DNA from: an uncultured Mucilaginibacter sp.
Lineage (GTDB): Bacteria > Bacteroidota > Bacteroidia > Sphingobacteriales > Sphingobacteriaceae
Reading direction: 5' to 3'
DNA length: 64,000 bases
Assembly (NCBI RefSeq): GCF_903893715.1
Contig: NZ_CAITNG010000024.1
Location: 1-64,000 of the forward strand
Positions 16,798-24,787 of this stretch are shown here, piece after piece. The translations under genes were made by a program, and so were the position numbers. The notes under the pieces are model-generated. The model worked only from the letters and a program-made list of their open reading frames with translations. It did no database searches and had not been told where the DNA came from. How positions within the stretch are numbered: position 1 is the stretch's first letter; each line of letters starts with the position of its first letter.

Positions 16798-17250
16798 TTA
16801 CGCAATCCTCACCTTCACCACCAGTTTCTTGATCGGGCCTTCGCCTATCATCGGCGCGTGTACGTCTTCCGGGTAAAATATGGCAAACTGTCCGCCTTTT
16901 AGTTTGAAATGCATATCCGGCGCGTCGGCATAAAAAATAACATCTTTCTCGGTATTGAACTCGCCTTTGGGGCTTTTGCAATCGTTGCGGGGCTTCCAGC
17001 CAATGGTTTCGTTGCCACGGATGCACAATTGTATATCGATATTGGCATTATGGCACTCAAATTTACCGGCAGCGGTTTCAGCAGTATTGGCTTCCTTATC
17101 GGTAGTAATCACCTTCACGCCATCGGCAACCTCAACGGTACCCAATTCCATGTTCAACAAATCCTGAGCTTTCAAATACTCAAAAGCCACTTTAAAATTT
17201 TTATGCAGACCGTAATATTTCTCTGCATTCGCTAAACTATCTATTATCAT
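16798..17250 (-). CDS. YhcH/YjgK/YiaL-family protein (DUF386)
   Basis: A 150-aa cupin-like protein. The conserved blocks are CHNANIDIQLCIRGNE (about 80-95) with the metal-type HxxxID pattern, and FYPEDVHAPMIGEGPIKKLVVKV (about 125-147). Family members sit in sialate, uronate and 2-keto-gluconate gene clusters and are thought to act as sugar isomerases, epimerases or anomerases. Here the gene is beside kdgK and across from kdgA, so a role in handling a uronate-derived sugar is likely. The 148-bp gap to kdgK is full of CATGAAC-type repeats, so the two may be separate transcripts. Confidence 0.85.
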   Translation of the reverse strand: MIIDSLANAEKYYGLHKNFKVAFEYLKAQDLLNMELGTVEVADGVKVITTDKEANTAETAAGKFECHNANIDIQLCIRGNETIGWKPRNDCKSPKGEFNTEKDVIFYADAPDMHFKLKGGQFAIFYPEDVHAPMIGEGPIKKLVVKVRIA

Positions 17251-17260
17251 TTTGTTTTGG

Positions 17261-17362
17261 GTTCATAGTTGATGGTTCATAGATCATGGTAAAACTCCCT
17301 GACCATGAACCATCATTTATTTAAAAAATACCATGAACCATGAACTATGATCCATGAACTAT
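17261..17362. repeat. Cluster of CATGAAC/TTCATAG repeat words with nested hairpins
   Basis: The words GTTCATAG, GGTTCATAG, CATGAACCAT, CATGAACTATGATC and CATGAACTAT follow one another between yhcH and kdgK. GATGGTTCAT (17271-17280) pairs perfectly with ATGAACCATC (17305-17314), and TCATGGT (17284-17290) with ACCATGA (17302-17308), giving one long imperfect hairpin. The whole cluster is non-coding. Confidence 0.7.
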
Positions 17363-17398
17363 ATACGTTTTTGTTCCCCCTTTAGGGGGTTAGGGGGC

Positions 17399-18424
17399 CT
17401 ATCTCTGCACCCTGCCCGATCCATCACCTTTCACCAACTCCTGAACTTCGCTCAAAGTAGCATGGTTCAAATCGCCGGGGATGGTATGTTTAATGGCCGA
17501 AGCAGCAACACCAAATTCAGCAGCATCGCTCATTTTCATATCGGTAACCAAACCGTAGATAAAACCGCTGGCAAACGAGTCGCCCGAACCTACACGGTCA
17601 ACAATACGCACTTCGTATTGCTTGGTATGGTAAAACTCGGTACCATCATAAACCAAAGCGCTCCAGCCATTATCGCTGGCACTGTGGCTTTCGCGAAGGG
17701 TTGATGCGATATATTTAAAGCCAAATTTATCTTTCATTTGTTTAAACACGTCTTTGTAACCATCCAGGTTCAGTTCGCCTTTGGTAACATCGGTACCGGC
17801 GCTTTTAAAGCCTAAAGTGGTATCGGCATCTTCTTCGTTGCCAATACAAACGTCAACATATTTACAAAGCTCAGTCATTACCTCGCGGGCTTTTTCTTTG
17901 CTCCATAGTTTTTTACGGTAGTTCAGGTCGATGCTGGTAGTAATGCCTTTTGCTTTGGCAGCCTTTAAAGCGGCTAAAGTTAAAGCGGCAGCCTTATCGC
18001 TCAAAGCAGGGGTAATACCGGTGGTGTGGAACCACGATGCGCCATCCAAAATCTTATCAAAATCAAACTCACTGGCTTCAACTTCGGCTATCGAAGCATC
18101 GGCACGGTCGTACACCACCTGCGAAGCACGCATGGAAGCACCTGTTTCTAAAAAGTAGATACCTAAGCGTTTACCACCACGGGCAACAAATTGTGTATCA
18201 ACACCATAACGGCGTAAGTGGTTAATTGCCGCCTGGCCTATCGGGTTAGCCGGTACTTTCGACACGAAGGTACCATTCAATCCGTAGTTACATAATGCTG
18301 CTGCAACGTTCGCTTCGCCGCCGCCATAGGTTACATCAAAGGTATCGGCTTGCACAAACCTCTTAAAATCAGGAGTAGACAGCCTTAACATGATCTCTCC
18401 CAGGGTTACAACTTTTTTAGACAT
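17399..18424 (-). CDS. kdgK: 2-keto-3-deoxygluconate kinase
   Basis: A 341-aa PfkB-family kinase that phosphorylates KDG to KDPG, the substrate of the divergent aldolase. The N-terminal PfkB signature is YGGGEANVAAALCNYG (about 33-48). The C-terminal signature DRVGSGDSFASGFIYG has the catalytic base D282. GEIMLRLSTPDFKRFVQAD near the start is typical of KDG kinases. It faces kdgA across a 222-bp divergent region that should hold shared control sites. KDG in such clusters comes from galacturonate, glucuronate or unsaturated uronates. Other PfkB sugars are possible, but the kdgA neighbour argues for KDG. Confidence 0.92.
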   Translation of the reverse strand: MSKKVVTLGEIMLRLSTPDFKRFVQADTFDVTYGGGEANVAAALCNYGLNGTFVSKVPANPIGQAAINHLRRYGVDTQFVARGGKRLGIYFLETGASMRASQVVYDRADASIAEVEASEFDFDKILDGASWFHTTGITPALSDKAAALTLAALKAAKAKGITTSIDLNYRKKLWSKEKAREVMTELCKYVDVCIGNEEDADTTLGFKSAGTDVTKGELNLDGYKDVFKQMKDKFGFKYIASTLRESHSASDNGWSALVYDGTEFYHTKQYEVRIVDRVGSGDSFASGFIYGLVTDMKMSDAAEFGVAASAIKHTIPGDLNHATLSEVQELVKGDGSGRVQR

Positions 18425-18646
18425 GGATATTTACGATTTAATTGAAAAATTGATAATTGTGGTGCTTCAGGTTTATATAAAGCAGGCCAAAATTAAACTA
18501 AACCAAACTAATTACTAAGTTTTTAACCAAAAAATTAACGGGAACGATTGCGTAATTTTTTTAAGGCTAAAACCATATACTTTTTAATGTTTCTCTTAAT
18601 TCTTTCTACTTTAGTCGCGAATCTAAAATTACACCAAGAAAACATC

Positions 18647-19306
18647 ATGGATAAGAAAGCTACACTGTTAAAGCTGATACCCGAACAAGGTATTTTACCC
18701 CTATACTTTAATAAAGATGAAGAGGTAAGTGTGAAAATTTTACATGCTTTGTACGAAGCAGGCATCCGCACCGTCGAGTACACTAACCGCGGCGAAGCGG
18801 CCTTCAAAAACTTTACCAAACTGCGTCACGTTTGCGATACGGAGCTAAAAGATATGTACTTAGGCATCGGCACCATAAAAGATGGCGAAACCGCACAAAA
18901 ATTTATTGATGCCGGTTGCGATTATATCATCAGCCCCGGATTGGTGGAAGATGTGGTTCCCGTTGCCGATAAATCCAACATGCTTTGGTTCCCCGGCTGC
19001 ATGACCCCAACCGAGATCATCAAAGCCGAAAAACTGGGCGCAAAATGTATCAAATTGTTCCCCGGTAATATGCTGGGCCCGTCGTTCCTTTCGGGGATAA
19101 AAGAATTGTTCCCTAACCTGTTGTTTATGCCTACCGGCGGTGTGGATATGACCAAAGAAAGCATTGGCGGCTGGTTCAAAGCCGGCGTTTGCGCGGTGGG
19201 CATGGGCAGCAAGCTCATCACCAAAGAGGTAATGGCTAACCAGGAATATGCCAAACTTACGGCAGATACCAAAGAAGCTATCGCCATAGTTAACGCCTGC
19301 AGGTAG
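18647..19306 (+). CDS. kdgA: KDPG (2-keto-3-deoxy-6-phosphogluconate) aldolase
   Basis: A 219-aa class I aldolase that splits KDPG into pyruvate and glyceraldehyde-3-phosphate. The Schiff-base lysine is K136 in CIKLFPGN, the catalytic Glu E44 in TVEYTNRGE, and the phosphate site FMPTGGVDM near 165. The ATG at 18647 is used because the 33 codons open upstream lie over the promoter (TACTTTAG at 18607-18614) and look like membrane-type noise. KHG activity could be shared, as in other Eda enzymes. The stop codon overlaps the GTG start of the permease (TAGTG). Confidence 0.92.
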   Translation: MDKKATLLKLIPEQGILPLYFNKDEEVSVKILHALYEAGIRTVEYTNRGEAAFKNFTKLRHVCDTELKDMYLGIGTIKDGETAQKFIDAGCDYIISPGLVEDVVPVADKSNMLWFPGCMTPTEIIKAEKLGAKCIKLFPGNMLGPSFLSGIKELFPNLLFMPTGGVDMTKESIGGWFKAGVCAVGMGSKLITKEVMANQEYAKLTADTKEAIAIVNACR

Positions 19307-20655
19307 TGATCACCCCGGGAAAGTTAATAAGGGGGCTGTCGCTTACACAAGCCACGTCAGTCAACATGATCTACATGGTTGGCATTGGCCCCTTTATTAC
19401 CATTCCCTTTGTGGTAGGTGCTATGAAAGGCCCGCAATGTATGCTGGCCTGGCTGCTGGGCGCGCTGCTCGCCTTTATGGATGGCTCCGTTTGGGCCGAA
19501 CTGGGTGCCAAATGGCCCGAAGCCGGCGGCAGCTATGTATTCCTTCAAAAACTCTATAACAACAAATGGGGCAGGCTCATGTCTTTCCTGCTCATCTGGC
19601 AAACCTGCATACAAGCCCCCTTGGTTATTGCCAGCGGCGCTATCGGCTTTGCCAAATATCTCACCTACCTTATCCCACTGACCGACCTCGAGAAAAAAGG
19701 CGTTAGCGGCGCGTTGGTTGTGCTGGTAGTTATTATGCTTTACCGCGAAGTAACCAGCATTGGCAAAATATCCGTGTTTTTGTGGATAGTTACGGGCCTC
19801 ACTTTCCTTTGGCTCATCGGCTCGGGCTTTATGGGCTTCGATGCGAAAAAAGCCTTCACCTTTTCTAAGGATGCTTTCGACCTTAGCCCCATCTTTTTTG
19901 TTGGCTTGGGGCAGGCATCATTACAAACCGTTTATTCGTACCTGGGCTATTATAACGTGTGCAACCTTGGCGGCGAAATTGAAAACCCTGAACGTAACAT
20001 TCCGCGCGCCATATTTATCTCCATTGCCGGTATAGCCGTTTTATATTTAGGTATGCAGCTGGTTGTTTTGGGCGCTATGCCCTGGCAAAAAATTGCCGGG
20101 TCCGAGTTTGTCATCAGCTCTTACTTCGAGCAGATATATAACGTACCCGTTGCCAATTTTGCAACGGCTTTGATCCTCATCATCGCAGCGGCATCTCTAT
20201 TCGCGGGCACGCTCGGATATTCGCGCATACCTTACGCTGCTGCACTGGATGGCAACTTTTTCCCGGTGTTTGCAAAAACGCACCCAACAAAAAAATTCCC
20301 GCACGTGTCTTTATTAGTGATAGGGGGCATTTCTTTCGCCTTTAGTTTGCTATTTAAATTGCAGGATGTGATCAAAGCCATTATTACTATGCGAATTTTG
20401 GTGCAATTTGTCGGCCAATCTGCGGGTGTGCTGTATTGGCACTATATAAAGCCCAAAGAAGAGCGCCCTTATAAAATGAAATTGTTTCCAATACCCGCCA
20501 TTCTGGGTATCGTTATCTGGCTTTTCATTATGTTTACCAGCGATTTCAAATTTATAGCTGGCGCCATCGGCATTATTTTATTGGGGGCCATTGTTTATAT
20601 AACCATGGTAAACAAACAATTTTTTAAACCGGCCCTAAATGTTGCAGATAATTAA
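19306..20655 (+). CDS. APC-superfamily permease in the KDG cluster
   Basis: A 449-aa polytopic membrane protein with about 12 helices. APC features are YMVGIGPFITIPFVVGAMKG (about 23-42), AELGAKWPEAGGSYVFL (about 64-80) and NLGGEIENPERNIPRAIF (about 223-240). The start is GTG, overlapping the kdgA stop by one base; no ATG fits upstream. Although the family usually moves amino acids, this gene is translationally coupled to kdgA and followed by an exuT-like gene, so the substrate may be an acidic sugar or a linked amino acid. This is inference from position only. Confidence 0.85.
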   Translation: MITPGKLIRGLSLTQATSVNMIYMVGIGPFITIPFVVGAMKGPQCMLAWLLGALLAFMDGSVWAELGAKWPEAGGSYVFLQKLYNNKWGRLMSFLLIWQTCIQAPLVIASGAIGFAKYLTYLIPLTDLEKKGVSGALVVLVVIMLYREVTSIGKISVFLWIVTGLTFLWLIGSGFMGFDAKKAFTFSKDAFDLSPIFFVGLGQASLQTVYSYLGYYNVCNLGGEIENPERNIPRAIFISIAGIAVLYLGMQLVVLGAMPWQKIAGSEFVISSYFEQIYNVPVANFATALILIIAAASLFAGTLGYSRIPYAAALDGNFFPVFAKTHPTKKFPHVSLLVIGGISFAFSLLFKLQDVIKAIITMRILVQFVGQSAGVLYWHYIKPKEERPYKMKLFPIPAILGIVIWLFIMFTSDFKFIAGAIGIILLGAIVYITMVNKQFFKPALNVADN

Positions 20656-20694
20656 ACCATTAAACTAAATAAAACCTAATTTTATACAACCAAT

Positions 20695-22074
20695 ATGAGC
20701 GAGACAAGACTGGGAAGATACAGGTGGACAATTGCCACACTGCTTCTCTTTTCGACAACTATCAATTACATGGACCGCCAGGTAGTGAGCTACCTCAAAG
20801 AATATTTTTGTACCCCCGTGGCACAAGGCGGCTTCGGCTGGACCAATGTCGACTATGGCAACCTCATATCGTGGTTCACGGCATTTTATGCAGGCGTAAC
20901 TATTTTTAGCGGTTGGGTAATCGATAAAATAGGCACCAAACTGGGCCTGGCACTGTCGTTAATTACCTGGTCAACCTTTGGTATTGCCAATGCTTTTGTT
21001 GGCCGTACTTTGGCACTCAATATTGCTGTGCGTAGCTTATTCGGTATTGGCGAAGGCGGCAACTTCCCTGCATCTATCAAAACGGTGGCCGAATGGTTCC
21101 CCCGACGGGAACGCGCGCTGGCTACCGGAATATTTAACAGCGGCTCAAATATAGGCGCTATGGTGGCCTCGTTGTTTGTGCCCTGGTGCCTTGTATTTTT
21201 TGGCCCCGAGTTGGGTTGGCGCATGGCTTTCATCCTCACAGGTGGCATTGGCTTCGTTTGGTTGATATTCTGGTTCATCCTGTACAATTCACCTGCAAAG
21301 CATAAATTTTTAACCAAGCAAGAGTTTGACTATATCCATAGCGATGCCGATAATCAGGCCGTGCACGGGGCTTCCGTTGTAGTGGCCGATAAGGATAAAG
21401 CAAAAGTGTCATGGTTTAGGTTATTAACTTATCGCCAAACCTGGGCTTTCTTCGTTGGCAAATTTATGACGGATGGTATCTGGTGGTTCCTGCTCTTTTG
21501 GTTGCCCGATTATCTGAAAAAACAATTCGGTATCGATACTCACCATGTAGGCTGGCCAACATTTATAGTATATGGCGTTGCCATTGTGGGCAGTATTTTC
21601 GGCGGCCGCATCCCTATGTTGTTTATGAACAAAGGTTGGGCAACCTATAAAGCCCGCATGACCACGATGCTTATTTTGGCCATGTTTCCATTAGTGTTGT
21701 TATCTACCCAGTTTTTTGGAGATAAAGCTATATTCGGCACTAATGCCTTGATGTTGGCCATCGGTGTTATCTGCATCGGTGCTGCGGCCCACCAGGCATG
21801 GTCGGCCAACCTGTTCACTACCGTGAGCGATATGTTCCCTAAAGTGGCCGTAGGCTCAGTTACCGGTATAGGTGGCGCGGCCGGAGGTTTGGGTGGCGTA
21901 GTGGTTCAGCAGCTGGCAGGTCATCTAAACGACCATTTTAAAGCCGCACCGCAAACTGCTTATCTATATATGTTCTGCACTTGTGCATTGGCATACATTG
22001 TGGCTTGGTCTATCATGAAAATTTTAGTGCCCAAATTCACCCCAATATCCGAAGATGAATTAATAGCAGCATAA
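20695..22074 (+). CDS. exuT: MFS hexuronate transporter (ACS family, ExuT-like)
   Basis: A 459-aa, 12-helix MFS protein of the anion:cation symporter family. The first helix carries TTINYMDRQVVSYLKEYF, a pattern typical of ExuT and related uronate transporters. GIGEGGNFPASIKTVAEWFPRRERALATGIFNSGSNIGAMVAS (TM4-TM5) is the ACS signature, with the RRERA loop. It would import galacturonate or glucuronate across the inner membrane to feed the KDG pathway. It is the last gene of the kdgA-permease-exuT unit and ends before a terminator at 22104. Confidence 0.9.
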   Translation: MSETRLGRYRWTIATLLLFSTTINYMDRQVVSYLKEYFCTPVAQGGFGWTNVDYGNLISWFTAFYAGVTIFSGWVIDKIGTKLGLALSLITWSTFGIANAFVGRTLALNIAVRSLFGIGEGGNFPASIKTVAEWFPRRERALATGIFNSGSNIGAMVASLFVPWCLVFFGPELGWRMAFILTGGIGFVWLIFWFILYNSPAKHKFLTKQEFDYIHSDADNQAVHGASVVVADKDKAKVSWFRLLTYRQTWAFFVGKFMTDGIWWFLLFWLPDYLKKQFGIDTHHVGWPTFIVYGVAIVGSIFGGRIPMLFMNKGWATYKARMTTMLILAMFPLVLLSTQFFGDKAIFGTNALMLAIGVICIGAAAHQAWSANLFTTVSDMFPKVAVGSVTGIGGAAGGLGGVVVQQLAGHLNDHFKAAPQTAYLYMFCTCALAYIVAWSIMKILVPKFTPISEDELIAA

Positions 22075-22103
22075 ATTTTAAGTTCACTGCAACCTTATTT
22101 ACC

Positions 22104-22137
22104 AAAGCCCCGTCTTCAAATCAGGCGGGGCTTTTTT
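22104..22137 (+). terminator. Terminator after exuT
   Basis: AAAGCCCCG (22104-22112) pairs with CGGGGCTTT (22126-22134), followed by further T. Confidence 0.88.
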
Positions 22138-22330
22138 ATTGCCCATTTTTTGGCTCGATATTTGGCTATATTTAAGTACCCCTATATTAATCAATGCTTG
22201 CAAACGTTATATAGCTTAAACCAAAGGATATAATGATTGTAACAATTGCGTAACATTAATCATTTGATTAAAAACGGATAAACCTATTGGTTTTTACATT
22301 GTCTATTAACTATATAATTCATCAGGAATC

Positions 22331-23104
22331 ATGAAAAATTCACATAAATATTCACTCGCTTCCTTTTTGGTAGTAGTGATATCGGTCTTTACTTTTTCGA
22401 TAACTTATGCCCAACGTGGCCATAGTGGTGGCGGTGGCGGCGGCCATAGCAGCGGCGGTGGTGGTGGTTACCACGGTGGTGGTGGCGGCAATTCATACCA
22501 CGGCGGTAGTAATGGTGGCGCACGTCAGGTTTCTGCGCCAAGGGCTTCGGGTCAAAGTTTCAACCAGGCTCCGCGTAATGCTCCGCCAGCAAGGGTTGGT
22601 TCGGCGCCGGTGCAAAGCCCGGTAAACAGGCCAGTACAGGCCCCAATTTACAGAGGAGACCACAACAACGCTTACTATGCAGGTAGGGGCGGTTACGGCC
22701 GCGAAGAGTTTGGCAGGGGGTACTATAACCATGTACACCCGGTTTTTTACGGCGCTTACTATAATAGGTATTATGCACCCCGTTTAGGTTTTCGTATCAA
22801 TATACTGCCTTATGGATACTATCCTTTTTATTTTGGCGGCTATCCTTACTATTATAACGATGGCTTTTTCTATCAACCTTATGAAGATGGCGGCTACCAG
22901 GTTGTTGAGCCGCCAATTGGTGCCGTAGTAACACAATTGCCGGCAGGTGCTCAAAGCATCGTGATAGATGGCGTACAATACTACGAGTTGAACGGTGTGT
23001 ACTATCAACCCGTTACCAATGCCGATGGCAGTATTGGTTATCAAATTGCCGGTAAAGACGGACAACTGCAAACCAACCAGGCCCCGGCCCAAAATCCGCA
23101 GTAA
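22331..23104 (+). CDS. Exported Gly/His- and Tyr-rich protein (DUF6515-like)
   Basis: A 257-aa protein with a signal peptide ending near TYA-QR (27). Residues 28-65 are a low-complexity GGGGHSSGGGGGYHGG tract. A Pro/Arg linker and a Tyr/Gly/Phe-rich block (about 115-185, with YGYYPFYFGGYPYYYNDG) follow. The conserved C-terminal domain has IGAVVTQLPAGAQSIVIDG, then YYELNGVYYQPV. Similar proteins in Bacteroidetes and Proteobacteria are surface or periplasmic and of unknown role. The His-rich tract could bind metal. It is monocistronic, with a 256-bp upstream gap and a terminator at 23127. Confidence 0.75.
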   Translation: MKNSHKYSLASFLVVVISVFTFSITYAQRGHSGGGGGGHSSGGGGGYHGGGGGNSYHGGSNGGARQVSAPRASGQSFNQAPRNAPPARVGSAPVQSPVNRPVQAPIYRGDHNNAYYAGRGGYGREEFGRGYYNHVHPVFYGAYYNRYYAPRLGFRINILPYGYYPFYFGGYPYYYNDGFFYQPYEDGGYQVVEPPIGAVVTQLPAGAQSIVIDGVQYYELNGVYYQPVTNADGSIGYQIAGKDGQLQTNQAPAQNPQ

Positions 23105-23126
23105 TATCCACTAAATATTAAAAAAA

Positions 23127-23164
23127 CGACCGCCCTGAGAGATCATCAGGCGGTCGGTTTTTTT
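23127..23164 (+). terminator. Terminator after the Gly/His-rich gene
   Basis: GACCGCC (23128-23134) pairs with GGCGGTC (23149-23155), extended by TGA/TCA past a bulged C and followed by seven T. Confidence 0.88.
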
Positions 23165-23248
23165 ACCAACCATATAACGTCTTGTTTTAATTATATTTTG
23201 TACCTTAGCCCAATTAATCTTCGACATCATTATTCAAATTTAAGCACC

Positions 23249-23443
23249 ATGATACACGCAACTCTTTTATTTTTAAGCGGGCAAGACCTTATCATCATTT
23301 GCGCCCTTGCGTTATTGCTGTTCGGCGGTAAAAAAATACCGGAGTTTGCGAAAGGCTTAGGCGAAGGCATCCGTCATTTTAAAGATGCTTCCGAAGGCAA
23401 AACCGATGACAAAACCACCCCGAAAGACCCCGAAAAGAAATAA
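23249..23443 (+). CDS. tatA: Sec-independent protein translocase subunit TatA
   Basis: A 64-aa TatA/E protein. It has one N-terminal helix (DLIIICALALLLFGG), the conserved FGGKKIPEFAKGLGEGIRHFK amphipathic region and a charged tail (KTDDKTTPKDPEKK). It forms the pore of the twin-arginine pathway that exports folded proteins. The ATG at 23249 gives the usual TatA start; a TTG 51 nt upstream lies in the promoter region (TACCTTAG at 23201-23208) and is rejected. tatC is not adjacent. The gene is isolated by terminators on both sides. Confidence 0.92.
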   Translation: MIHATLLFLSGQDLIIICALALLLFGGKKIPEFAKGLGEGIRHFKDASEGKTDDKTTPKDPEKK

Positions 23444-23463
23444 TTTACCTTTTTTCTTCGCAT

Positions 23464-23504
23464 AAAACAAAAAAGCCGATAAAATTTATCGGCTTTTTTG
23501 TTTT
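23464..23504. terminator. 41-bp perfect palindrome terminator after tatA
   Basis: Perfect 20-bp arms (23464-23483 and 23485-23504) around one base, A-rich then T-rich, with GCCGATAAA/TTTATCGGC at the core. It can terminate in both directions. Confidence 0.9.
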
Positions 23505-23578
23505 CACATCTCCTGTTTATTTATTCTACAATTAATTTGCCCATATTTGATTTAACAATTAATAAACACTACAATAAC

Positions 23579-24787
23579 ATGTCACAAATTTCCGATAGGC
23601 TTATCGCGTTCAACAAAGGTTTACTGCCTGATATGGTACAGTTAAAATATCAGGCCATGGCTGTAAACGCTTTTACTTTTTTCAGGGGCACGTGCCATAT
23701 TTACTATCAGGACCTGCAGCCAACCAGCACTATGCCGCCATCGCCATTGATTTGGGCCTGCGGCGACCTGCATCTCGAAAACTATGGCAGCTTCAAAGGG
23801 AACAACCGCATGGTTTATTTCGACATGAACGATTTTGATGAAAGCTTGTTATTGCCGGCCTGTTGGGAAATATCGAGGATTATTACCAGCATTTTTGTTG
23901 GATTCGATTCCTTCCACATCAGCCGGGCCGAGGCCTTAAAAATGGCGCGGCTTTTTTTAAAGGCCTATTGCGATACGTTAAAAAACGGCAAAGCCATCAG
24001 CATCGACCCACGTACAGCAAAAGGGATTGTCTGCACATTTTTGGAAACCCAGGCTAACCGCAAGATGAAGGCCTTGTTGAACCAGCGTACCGAAATAAAA
24101 AAAGGGGAACGCTTATTATCATTGGAACACATACACCATTTCGCAATTGAAAAAGGCCTCAAGAAAAAGCTGATCAAACATATGGCCGAGTGGATAAAAA
24201 GCGTTAAGCACGGCCCTCACGACTATAAAGTTACCGATGCTGCTTTCCGATTGGCCGGTACGGGCAGCATCGGTATAAAACGTTATGTTTTTTTGCTACG
24301 GGCCGCCGATGATAAAAAGAAATACCTTTTGGTGGATATGAAGCAGGCGCGTAGCTCGTCAGTAGCCCCCTATACTAAAGTAACCCAACCAAAATGGGCC
24401 ACTGAGGCTGAAAGGGTTTTAGCCATACAACAACGTATGCAAAACTTATCGCCCGCTTTGCTGAGCGCCTCTGTTTTTGAAGATGAGCCCTATGTTATTG
24501 CCGAAATGCAGCCCACCGAAGATAAAATAGACTTTAGCGTGATAAAAGACCGGTATAAGGATATTCAACAGGTTATCAATGACATGGCGGTTTTGGTGGC
24601 TTCTGCACAATTGCGAAGCTCGGGCAGGCAAGGCTCGGCCATAGCCGATGAACTAATTGCCTTCGGTGCCGATACCCAATGGCATGAAGCCTTGTTGACT
24701 TATGCCGAAACCTATGCCAAACAGGTTAAAAAAGATTATAAACAGTTTATGAAAGATTATATGAGCGGTTTTTTTAAACCCGCCTAA
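23579..24787 (+). CDS. DUF2252 protein
   Basis: A 402-aa protein of the DUF2252 family, which has a protein-kinase-like fold. Visible motifs are FFRGTCHIYYQDL (about 32-44), CGDLHLENYGSFKG (about 61-74, like the GDLHxxN catalytic loop of aminoglycoside-kinase-type enzymes), VYFDMNDFDES (about 78-88) and RLAGTGSIGIKRYVFLLR (about 222-239). The substrate is unknown. The ATG at 23579 is chosen because the upstream codons overlap the tatA terminator. It ends tail-to-tail with the DUF5686 gene, the two stop regions overlapping by 4 bp. Confidence 0.85.
   Translation: MSQISDRLIAFNKGLLPDMVQLKYQAMAVNAFTFFRGTCHIYYQDLQPTSTMPPSPLIWACGDLHLENYGSFKGNNRMVYFDMNDFDESLLLPACWEISRIITSIFVGFDSFHISRAEALKMARLFLKAYCDTLKNGKAISIDPRTAKGIVCTFLETQANRKMKALLNQRTEIKKGERLLSLEHIHHFAIEKGLKKKLIKHMAEWIKSVKHGPHDYKVTDAAFRLAGTGSIGIKRYVFLLRAADDKKKYLLVDMKQARSSSVAPYTKVTQPKWATEAERVLAIQQRMQNLSPALLSASVFEDEPYVIAEMQPTEDKIDFSVIKDRYKDIQQVINDMAVLVASAQLRSSGRQGSAIADELIAFGADTQWHEALLTYAETYAKQVKKDYKQFMKDYMSGFFKPA

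Noticed and set aside
22230-22275. TGTAAC upstream of the Gly/His-rich gene as an ECF promoter
   Set aside because: No CGTC is found 15-17 nt downstream, unlike the two NTF2-like genes.
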